64,000 nucleotides of DNA from Sunxiuqinia sp963677175. GTDB lineage: Bacteria > Bacteroidota > Bacteroidia > Bacteroidales > Prolixibacteraceae. Shown here in pieces: positions 8,675-16,116 of this stretch. Every line of letters begins with the position of its first letter. Positions within the stretch are counted from its first letter, which is position 1. The position numbers and the translations under genes are program-made. The notes under the pieces are model-generated. The model searched no databases. It was not told the DNA's origin and worked only from the letters and a program-made list of their open reading frames with translations. Where the stretch lies: contig CAXXES010000006.1 in the NCBI GenBank assembly GCA_963677175.2, forward strand, positions 868,001 to 932,000, in the 5' to 3' direction.

Positions 8675-10666
8675 GTAGAGTAGAGCCTGACAGCCCACCC
8701 AATAATTATTACACGTAAATGTACAAATTATGAGCTGACTGTCAGTACCCCCTGCATCAAACCGTACGTGAACTATTCGCTCATACGGCTTACCGATAGA
8801 GTTCTTCCTGTAGCTTTCGCATGGAACTTTAAGCTCGCATATTTCTCGAGATCCAGTAAGTGTTTGTACTTGACAAGATTGTCGAAAGGGCGCTGGCGTA
8901 GCGTTTTATGGGCTTTCCGTCCTTTGCTTTTTAGCCATTTATACAGTTTGTAATCCAAATGCCATTTGATCTGGCTGACCGTGTCCCAGATGTGTGTTAC
9001 TTTGGTGATGCTAAAGTAATTTAGCCACCCAATCAAAATCCCGTTCAGCTTGTACACCATCGGTTCAATGTTCCAATGCCTGCGTTTCCCCAAACAATCA
9101 CTGATGTTGGCATAGAGCTTCGACCGTGATTTGGTACCCGGGCGGATATTGGTGTAACGTTTGGTGTTCCACTTAAACTTCGATTGTACCATGCGGAACT
9201 CAAAACCCAGAAAGCAAAAACTACTCTTATTGATGTGCAACAATTTGGTTTTCTTCTGGTTGATTTGAAGCCCCATACGGGTCAGGGTGTTGTTCATACG
9301 TCGGAGAATCTTCGGCGGATAATGCTTCGTCTTCATTAACACAAAGTCGTCGGCATATCTTACTATTCGAATGTCCTCCTTGGCATAAACTCCCTCGGGA
9401 TCGTCGATCAGTTGATCAAATACGTTCATGTAAATATTTGCCAGCAGCGGTGATATTACACCTCCCTGCGGGGTCCCAATCCTGCTTTTGGCCAGTTGGC
9501 CGTCGGGTTGTTGAATCGGGCTGCGCAACCATTGTTTTAGTAATTTCAGGATACCTGTGTCGGCTAACCGCCCGGACACAACTTTCATCAGCTTTTCGTG
9601 CGGAATCGTGTCAAAGTATTTCGACAAATCGGCATCATAAACAAACTGATAGCCCGCAAACAGGTTTTCCTTGATCTTTCGAATGGCATCATGCGCACTC
9701 TTTTTAGGACGGAAGCCATAAGATGTTTCAATGAAATCGGCCTCGAACAGAGGTTCGATCATCATTTTCACTGCCATCTGGACCACCCGGTCACGAATGG
9801 TTGGAATTCCCAATGGCCGTTTCTCTTTGCTCCCCGATTTGTCGATCATGACCCTGCGGATGGCTTGAGGACGGTAGGTTTTGTTAGTAAGGTCGTTTTG
9901 AATGCCGGTCAGGAACTGGGTTACACCATCCTTTTCAATCATTCCAAAAGTAACCTTATCAACTCCGCCTCCATCGTATTCCTGTTTGCCCGATTTTACC
10001 CGTCGCCAGGCTTCAAGTAATACATGCGGTTGACAAATTTTATCGTACAAACTGTAAGCCTTAAAGCTTTTGTCTTGCTTGGCTCGCAGGTATAGCTTTC
10101 GTTGGAAGATACGAACCTTCTCATCAGCCGTAACCGATGGCTTAACTTTTAGATGTAAATCAATATCAAGCAGTTGTTTATCCATAAAAGCTTCTCTAAA
10201 GTAAAGCCCCTTCCCTAAAAGTAAAGTTATGTTGTCTTTACCGTCAACGGTACTATGGGCTTCTCCGACTTCTCCTGCAACCACCTCCGGACTTCGTTAT
10301 ACTTATACCGGCGTGTTTATGCTTGCCATGCATTATCGCAGGAGACCTCCCGTGTTCATATTTCCTCCGTTTGTTACCACGCCACCCCTATGACTCCGGC
10401 AGGCCTTATGGCTTCATGCGGCTGTTAATCCGCCATAAGTGACAGGGTTCGCGACACGTCAACATCCTCCCCAGTCTACGATTTACATCCCGATGGCCAT
10501 CGGGACTACTATGGGTTCACGCCTTAAGCATTGCGGCTTGGTAACTTAATCCAAAGAACTCCTGAGTAAGCCTCGCGACTTAAACAGTCTTTTTCATTAC
10601 TGCCCGAACAGCCAATTCGGCAGATGGGAATTGCACCCATTGAAGAAAATACGCTTCACGGCGTAC
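8675..10666 (-). mobile_element. Group II intron 2 (class C-like, attC-inserted)
   Basis: Exactly the same length (1992 bp) and ends as the intron at 4324-6315. The 5' exon ends CCGTTA and the 3' exon starts TGTTTC, so joined exons read GTTATGT, an attC R'-like box. Few differences separate the copies, so both moved recently. Confidence 0.87.
8773..10185 (-). CDS. ltrA: Group II intron reverse transcriptase/maturase, copy 2
   Basis: Same protein as in intron 1, with a handful of substitutions (for example DLEKYASLKF against DIEKYASLKF near the end). The catalytic IVRYADDFVLMK motif and the GTPQGGVISP motif are intact and the frame is open throughout, so it is presumably functional. The start at 10185 (MDKQLLDIDL) was chosen as for copy 1. 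Confidence 0.9.
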   Translation of the reverse strand: MDKQLLDIDLHLKVKPSVTADEKVRIFQRKLYLRAKQDKSFKAYSLYDKICQPHVLLEAWRRVKSGKQEYDGGGVDKVTFGMIEKDGVTQFLTGIQNDLTNKTYRPQAIRRVMIDKSGSKEKRPLGIPTIRDRVVQMAVKMMIEPLFEADFIETSYGFRPKKSAHDAIRKIKENLFAGYQFVYDADLSKYFDTIPHEKLMKVVSGRLADTGILKLLKQWLRSPIQQPDGQLAKSRIGTPQGGVISPLLANIYMNVFDQLIDDPEGVYAKEDIRIVRYADDFVLMKTKHYPPKILRRMNNTLTRMGLQINQKKTKLLHINKSSFCFLGFEFRMVQSKFKWNTKRYTNIRPGTKSRSKLYANISDCLGKRRHWNIEPMVYKLNGILIGWLNYFSITKVTHIWDTVSQIKWHLDYKLYKWLKSKGRKAHKTLRQRPFDNLVKYKHLLDLEKYASLKFHAKATGRTLSVSRMSE

Positions 10667-10793
10667 TAACGGTTGGTGTATGAAGCGTTGGGCATTTCGA
10701 AGCACTTTCCTGTCAAACCGCTACTAAGTTTATTAAATGTAACGACCTTGAAACCAGCATAAACCGACCAATGATTTATACACTTTGTTGAAC
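10667..10793 (-). other. attC-like site 2 (next to intron 2 and an IS91-like element)
   Basis: GTGTATGAAGCGTTGG pairs with CCAATGATTTATACAC across 127 bp. The R' side TAAC is split by intron 2, and the R'' side reads GTTGAAC at the junction with the IS91-like element. It contains the shared core TTTCCTGTCAA. The zincin gene at 13251-13985 would be its cassette gene, now separated by the IS. Confidence 0.7.
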
Positions 10794-10889
10794 TAAACCC
10801 GCTATGCGGGAGCTTATTTTCCACCTAAAATAGGAATAGTTGGTGAGATCTGTTGATTTTGCTGCTCATTAATTTTAAACAAATTTATT

Positions 10890-11783
10890 ATGAGCAGAAA
10901 ATCTTACATGGAGCAGGCCTGCGAGGCTGTTCCCGAGTTTAAAACCATCAGCGAAAAGTTCCTTCGCAAGTACACCATTGCCGGCAAATCCGAGTCGTGC
11001 ACGCGTAATTACCTGATGCAAGTATCCAAAATGGTGCTTCACTTCGAATGTTCGCCTTTGGAACTATCCATTGACCAAATGGAAGAATACCTTTTCCATA
11101 TCCGGCAAAACGAAAAGCCCAGCATGAGTTCGTTCAAGCACCTGGTGTACGGGCTGCGCACGCTGTTTTCGATGTTCAAAAACGAGAAGCTCTACCTGGC
11201 TCTGCCCCCGGTTTCCGGCAGTAAAGCGTTGCCTGGGGTGTTTTCCCAGGCCGAGATCAAGCTTATCCTGAAAACGCCCAAACTGTTAAAGCACCGGGCC
11301 TTGTTTGCCGTTGCCTACGATTGCGGCCTTCGGATTTCCGAGGTTATCAACCTGAAAATAACCGATATTGATTTTGACCGAAAACGGGTACACGTGCGCC
11401 AAAGCAAGCACAAAAAAGACCGTTACATCCCCGTTTCGCCACTCACGCTCAAAGGGCTGAAAGAATACCTTTCAACCTCGAACCCGCAGGCTTGGCTTTT
11501 CAACGGGAAGGTCCGCGGAAGTCAAATCAGCCGCGAAGGTATCCGCCATGCTTTTCGTTCATGTATCCAAAAGACAGGTATCCAAAAGGAAGTTTGTATC
11601 CATACCCTGCGGCACAGCTATGCCACGCACCTGCTGGAGATGGGGTTGGACATTGTAAGCGTAAAAAACCAGCTGGGGCATGCCGATATCGCCACCACCA
11701 TGATGTATTTGCATATCGCCCGCTCGAACCCCAGGGCCGGGTTTGCGCCAATGGAAAAGCTCTACGGTTATGCTTCCCGGTAA
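10890..11783 (+). CDS. Tyrosine recombinase of the IS91-like element
   Basis: A 297-residue phage-integrase-family protein. An N-terminal SAM-like DNA-binding domain (about 20-105) is followed by the catalytic domain with Arg in CGLRISEVINL, HTLRHSYATHLLE (His and Arg), a GHADIATTMMYLH block and the nucleophilic Tyr in that block. It overlaps the following IS91 transposase and is found the same way in the second copy, so it belongs to the element and is not an integron integrase. Its role in IS91 movement is not established. Confidence 0.9.
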   Translation: MSRKSYMEQACEAVPEFKTISEKFLRKYTIAGKSESCTRNYLMQVSKMVLHFECSPLELSIDQMEEYLFHIRQNEKPSMSSFKHLVYGLRTLFSMFKNEKLYLALPPVSGSKALPGVFSQAEIKLILKTPKLLKHRALFAVAYDCGLRISEVINLKITDIDFDRKRVHVRQSKHKKDRYIPVSPLTLKGLKEYLSTSNPQAWLFNGKVRGSQISREGIRHAFRSCIQKTGIQKEVCIHTLRHSYATHLLEMGLDIVSVKNQLGHADIATTMMYLHIARSNPRAGFAPMEKLYGYASR

Positions 11784-12912
11784 TACCCTGGGGGCAGTTG
11801 TTCGCAAGTTTTTACCCACCTTGTTAAAAGAAAGAGGCATTTCAAAATACCAGCTAAAGGTGCTGCAGGCTTTGTCTGTTTGCCGTACCCCCGAACTGGG
11901 AGGATCGGCCATGGTGTGTGGCGATTGCGGCTCGGTGCATTACGTGCTGCATAGCTGCCGCAACCGCCATTGCCCGCGTTGCCAGGGCATCGACAAGGAG
12001 TTGTGGGTGGAAGCACGCAAACAGGAACTGCTGCCGGTAAAATACTTTCATGTGGTGTTCACCGTTCCGCATAACCTGCTGGAACTGTTCCGGTTCAACC
12101 GCAAGCTGATGCACAACCTGCTGATCGAAAAATCGTGGGAGACCTTGTGCCTGTTTGCCCGCGACCCCAAGCTGCTCGGCGCACAGCCCGGGGCTATTGC
12201 GATTCTACACACCTGGGACCAGCAGCTCAGGTTCCATCCGCATGTGCATTTGATTGTTCCGGCAGGTGGCATAGATAAAAACGGCAGGTGGAAAAGCAGC
12301 AAACAGGATGGCAACTTTTTGTTTGATGTCAAGCAAATGTCGGAAGTGTTCAGTGCCCGGTTTGCAAAGAAACTGCGCAGGCTGAAACGGCAGGGCAAGA
12401 TCAAAAAGCAGGTGCCGCGCGATTTGATCAAAAAGCCCTGGGTGGTGTATGCCAAACAGGCTTTTGGCTCACCGGAAAGTGTGGTGGAATACCTGGGACG
12501 GTATACCCACCGGGTGGCCATCTCCAATGCGCGGATATTGAATGTAACCGGGGGCCAGGTTACCTTTAGTTGGTGCGACCGCAAAAACGGCTACCAAAAG
12601 AAAACCGAAACCATCCCTGGGGTAGCGTTCCTGAAACGCTTTCTGGATCACATCGTCCCGCCTTACTTCAGGCGGATCCGTCATTTGGGGTTTTTGAGTT
12701 CACGAAACAAAAAGCAAAGCCTTTCGGCTATCCGGGAAAACCTTGGGGTAGGGCTGCTGCGGACAACACCACTTTCGCGGGCGCAGATATTGGCCTTGCG
12801 TTTTGGCCCGCGGTCCCTGCTAAAATGCCGCGACTGCGGGGGAGAACTGCAATTGCTGGAAACCTATCCCAAAGAGCGCGCGCCGCCCGTCAATGTATTG
12901 TCAGGAATGTGA
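11770..12912 (+). CDS. IS91-family HUH transposase
   Basis: A rolling-circle Y1 transposase. An N-terminal zinc-binding region with HSCRNRHCPRC lies near residue 60. The HUH motif is FHPHVHLIV. The catalytic tyrosine region is VVEYLGRYTHRVAIS, followed by a C-terminal CRDCGG zinc motif. I place the start at 11770 (MLPGNTLGAVV), overlapping the recombinase by a few codons; a longer frame from 11743 is possible. Intact, and nearly identical to the second copy. Confidence 0.92.
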   Translation: MLPGNTLGAVVRKFLPTLLKERGISKYQLKVLQALSVCRTPELGGSAMVCGDCGSVHYVLHSCRNRHCPRCQGIDKELWVEARKQELLPVKYFHVVFTVPHNLLELFRFNRKLMHNLLIEKSWETLCLFARDPKLLGAQPGAIAILHTWDQQLRFHPHVHLIVPAGGIDKNGRWKSSKQDGNFLFDVKQMSEVFSARFAKKLRRLKRQGKIKKQVPRDLIKKPWVVYAKQAFGSPESVVEYLGRYTHRVAISNARILNVTGGQVTFSWCDRKNGYQKKTETIPGVAFLKRFLDHIVPPYFRRIRHLGFLSSRNKKQSLSAIRENLGVGLLRTTPLSRAQILALRFGPRSLLKCRDCGGELQLLETYPKERAPPVNVLSGM

Positions 12913-13250
12913 TAATGCCTGTCATTGTACGATTTAAATTGATGCGCCAAAGGCGTAAACGGGAAAGCTGTGTCCATAATCAAAGAACCGGTGTTAAAAC
13001 AGGCAGGCCTTGTTCAGAAACATCGCTAAACCTGCTGGTTTACTCCGGCGCATACCGGTTTCTTCTGCATAAAACCAAACTTCGCATCACGGAAACCCGA
13101 AAAATACGCATCGGGGGAATCCCAAAAAACGGATTGAAAACACTATACCCAAACAACTAATCGGCAAGTGGTTGCAAGTAGGACATGTTTAGTTCAACAT
13201 ACCCTCCAATGCAAAGCGTATGCAAGCAACGCTTGATTAGAGGCTAAGTG

Positions 13251-13985
13251 TTATGCCGTAGTTTTATTATCATTCAATTCTTGTAATATTGTTTCAAAAG
13301 TATCAGAGCATGTTATTATATCATCCAAATTATATCCTTTTGAATCTATTAAGTATGACACTGCGAATCTATACAATTGGTATCTGTGCCATGGATTATT
13401 AATATAGGTCTGAGATTCAATTAGCTCTAGCATTTGATTTTCATTGATTTCTTTATCATTAAATGCAATCCATTCGCAGATACCCTCAATTTTCCAATTT
13501 TCGGTCTTAATCAATCTTCTGTATTTTTTTAACCCAAATTTCTTACGAAGCATGATATGTGTAGATTCATGCGCAATTACACTTTTTATGCTTCGCCCTT
13601 TTAGCTTTCTATTTCTTTCTGAACTGAATGCAATGTTTTTTTTAAAATTGACATTGGCTATATAAATATTATTTGTAGCCATATCTGAAGCTCCAGATGG
13701 TTTACGTCCTAAAAATGTATGTAACCAAAACAAAGAATATGAATTACAAATAAAAACATCATAACTTTTTTGGTCACAATCAAGAAAATCATTTAATACT
13801 AATTTATTAGTCGAATTAATGACTTCTACGGCAATTGAATCGATAGGTGAATTTGAATAAAATGTATAGTTGTTATGTTTGAATTTGTGCAGGTATATCA
13901 GTTCTGGATATAGCTTAATAACTCCGAGTATTGAAAAAAGGATAACAAGAATTATTAATACCTTCTTTTTAATCGTTCTTCTCAT
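13251..13985 (-). CDS. Membrane-anchored zincin-like metalloprotease
   Basis: A 244-residue protein with an N-terminal membrane anchor (about 8-25, VLIILVILFSILGVI) and an extracytoplasmic domain containing SVIAHESTHIML, an HExxH zinc motif. A downstream EGICEWIAF could supply the third ligand Glu, as in gluzincins. Substrates are unknown. It is a single-gene unit; its stop codon lies inside the box GCATAAC that borders the IS91-like element, which fits an integron cassette whose R'' box was hit by the IS. On its upstream side lies attC site 3. Confidence 0.75.
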   Translation of the reverse strand: MRRTIKKKVLIILVILFSILGVIKLYPELIYLHKFKHNNYTFYSNSPIDSIAVEVINSTNKLVLNDFLDCDQKSYDVFICNSYSLFWLHTFLGRKPSGASDMATNNIYIANVNFKKNIAFSSERNRKLKGRSIKSVIAHESTHIMLRKKFGLKKYRRLIKTENWKIEGICEWIAFNDKEINENQMLELIESQTYINNPWHRYQLYRFAVSYLIDSKGYNLDDIITCSDTFETILQELNDNKTTA

Positions 13986-14046
13986 TTATATATCTATATG
14001 GTACATTCAATTTGATATTATCTCCCTAATACACTGATGCTATGGC

Positions 14047-14062
14047 ATACAACGGTAAATTG
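14047..14062 (-). other. attC-like site 3, R' part (interrupted by intron 3)
   Basis: The box ATACAAC (minus GTTGTAT) and the short arm AACGGTAAATTG form the R' side of an attC-like site whose other arm lies at 15991-16104. Removing intron 3 joins TTTCATA to CAATTTACCGTTG, closely matching the same segment of attC site 1 (CATACAATTTACCGTTG). Confidence 0.65.
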
Positions 14063-15990
14063 GTCGAGTAGGCAAAGGGAGTTTCACCCTAAGCCTCTCA
14101 CAGAACCGTACGTGACAGTCTCCCGTCATACGACTCTTGTTATACAAATATAAACGTTTCAACCAGTTATGCCGACTTGCCAATGGTAAAACAGGCCGGG
14201 AAACTGTTCCCGAACCCGGTTGAACCACAGCCAGGCCCGACGTGGGCTGGTCTTATAACGTTTGTACCTTTTCCTTGCCCATCGAATCAATCGCCTGCTT
14301 AGCATATGAAAGACCGGGTTCATCGCACTTTTCCTGAACTTACCGTAGTAATTCACCCATCCACGGATGAACGGGTTCAGAAATTGGGCTACCCCGACAA
14401 TGCTTTTGTGGGTTAACCCGACGATGTTCAGCTCTTCCATTTTATCAGCAATCCGTTTCTTCGAGCTGGTGCTAATTGCACAGTCAAATCCAGGGAATAG
14501 CTTCCCATCCCTCCTGGACTTGCACGTGCGCGGCCGGAAACTATAGCCGAGAAAATCAAACTTTACCGTTAGATAGTTCTCCTTACGGCGATAATCCTTA
14601 CAGTAAACAACTTTCGTTTTCTCAGGGTGTAGCTCCAACCCGCAGCTTTGCATCCGCTCTTTGATGCGGGCTAAAATCCATTCCGCTTGTCGCTGGCTTT
14701 TACAATGTACGATTGCGTCATCGGCATATCTTACAAATCGCACAGTATGGCTTAATCCGGTCAGCCAAACATCGAACGCATAATGCAGAAACAGGTTGGA
14801 CAGCAATGGACTGATTACTCCTCCTTGCGGTGTTCCTCGCCCTTGCTTGTGAACCAGTTCTCTGGTTTTCGTTGAAACCGGTGCAACCAGCCAGCGGTCA
14901 AGGTACATAAGGCACCATTTCTCCGGCACGTGTTTCTTTAATGCTAAAAGCAGTTTGCTGTGGTTAATGTTATCGAAGAACCCTTTGATGTCCAAAGCGA
15001 TTACCCAGTCATACATCCGGCAGTTTTCCCGAACAGCTGACAGTGCTTGATGCGCACTTTTTGCTGGCCGGTATCCGTAGTAGTTTGGGTGAAAAATCTT
15101 TTCAAACCGTGGTTCCAAATACGCTTTAACCACTTCCTGTGCCACGCGGTCGGCAATCGTTGGAATACCTAACGGGCGGACTTTGCCCTCTTTCTTGGGG
15201 ATTTCAACCTCTTTCACCGGTGGAGGGAAATAACTTCCCGATGCCATCCGGTTCCACAGTTTGTAAAGGTGTTTCGACCTCTCTGCATCATATTCTTCCA
15301 TGCTGATATGGTCGATCCCTGCACTCCCCCCGTTGGAGCGCACTTTCTTATAAGCAAGCCACACTTGTTCCTTGCTTACTGGTACTGATTTTGTCTCATT
15401 TCATAAAGTCATCCTCTTGCGAGTTGTTTAATGTTATGATACTGTATAACCTGAGCCCTTTGCTCCACTCCCATTACAGGAACTTCATCGCTACTACGGC
15501 TCAGTCCGTCCCAGTACATTGCATCGCTATTCGGCCTCCAGGGTGTACCTGTTGTACCTTTCGCTTACCATCAATGTGACTGGTTCCCGAGTTCCGTAAA
15601 TAAGCCCGGATATAAGTCCTACCGCCTGAAAGACGCCTGCCGCACAGCCAGTAAACAGGTGCCCGCTGTGCTCTTCATTGCATAACATACGCTACAACTT
15701 TTGACAGAATATGGCCACTTCCCGACTCCTCTTCAGCGGTTTAACCCGTGAAATGCTAAATTATTTCACGGGTTGAACTTCCGTTTAGCTCTTATACCCA
15801 TACCTGAATATGCTCGTGGCATACCCGTTTCCCAAACGCTCAGTACCTTAGCTCTTAACTAAAGCACCTTTGGGTGGTTTGATACCCCCTCCTGTAAGAC
15901 GACACCGGAGGTTCAACTTACAACTGTCTCCTCCATCTTAATTACAGCATGCAGAACTTTGATTTGCCGATGTTCTGCTCCTCGGCACAC
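14063..15990 (-). mobile_element. Group II intron 3 (different lineage)
   Basis: A 1928-bp element. The minus strand starts GTGTGCCGAGGAGC, matching the group II 5' consensus GTGYG, and ends CCTACTCGAC. Domain V is visible as GAGTCGTATGACGGG...GTCACGTACGG. It is unrelated at sequence level to introns 1 and 2 and sits inside an attC-like arm, not at the R' box. The 5' part of the intron (15365-15990) holds only RNA structure, no other gene. Confidence 0.8.
14159..15364 (-). CDS. ltrA: Group II intron reverse transcriptase/maturase, possibly frameshifted at its start
   Basis: A 401-residue RT with PLGIPTIADRVAQEV, YYGYRPAKSAHQAL, GTPQGGVISPLLSNLFL and the catalytic FVRYADDAIVH, followed by a maturase domain (GWVNYYGKF). 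The frame begins at a GTG, but conserved N-terminal residues (SVPVSKEQ) continue upstream in frame to a stop. An ATG-AGA-CAA start lies one base out of frame across a run of four A. One lost A would explain this, so it may be a pseudogene, a sequence error, or use the GTG start. Confidence 0.82.
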   Translation of the reverse strand: MWLAYKKVRSNGGSAGIDHISMEEYDAERSKHLYKLWNRMASGSYFPPPVKEVEIPKKEGKVRPLGIPTIADRVAQEVVKAYLEPRFEKIFHPNYYGYRPAKSAHQALSAVRENCRMYDWVIALDIKGFFDNINHSKLLLALKKHVPEKWCLMYLDRWLVAPVSTKTRELVHKQGRGTPQGGVISPLLSNLFLHYAFDVWLTGLSHTVRFVRYADDAIVHCKSQRQAEWILARIKERMQSCGLELHPEKTKVVYCKDYRRKENYLTVKFDFLGYSFRPRTCKSRRDGKLFPGFDCAISTSSKKRIADKMEELNIVGLTHKSIVGVAQFLNPFIRGWVNYYGKFRKSAMNPVFHMLSRRLIRWARKRYKRYKTSPRRAWLWFNRVREQFPGLFYHWQVGITG

Positions 15991-16104
15991 TATGAAATGT
16001 TGACGACTGCGAAGCTCAAACTTATCAAACCGAGATGAATTTGAGGCGAGCTACAAAGCTCTAATAACGTACTATCCGGCAATTTTTCATACATATTGTT
16101 AGAT
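15991..16104 (-). other. attC-like site 3, R'' part
   Basis: Carries the outer box GTTAGAT at 16098-16104 (minus ATCTAAC, a perfect RYYYAAC match) and the arm CAATTTTTCATACATA, which pairs with the segment split off by intron 3. It lies directly downstream of the UvrA-like stop codon at 16117, as expected of the cassette's own attC. Confidence 0.65.
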
Positions 16105-16116
16105 TTTCGTGCATTA

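Larger units (their letters stand above)
10794..13247 (+). mobile_element. IS91-like element with companion tyrosine recombinase, copy 1
   Basis: The left boundary follows GAAC and starts with a small hairpin CCCGCTATGCGGG. The right boundary ends after AGAGGCTAA, preceded by a subterminal hairpin AAGCGT...ACGCTT. Both ends match the copy at 37025-39455. There is no target duplication, as expected for rolling-circle IS91 elements. It carries two overlapping genes: tyrosine recombinase, then HUH transposase. Confidence 0.88.

Noticed and set aside
10890..11783. Candidate integron integrase (tyrosine recombinase beside attC-like sites)
   Set aside because: It overlaps an IS91 transposase gene, recurs identically in the second copy of that element, and I see no IntI-specific extra helix insert.
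12570..13160. 196-residue plus-strand frame inside the IS91-like element (also 38801-39379)
   Set aside because: It is an out-of-frame shadow of the transposase gene continuing into the non-coding tail.
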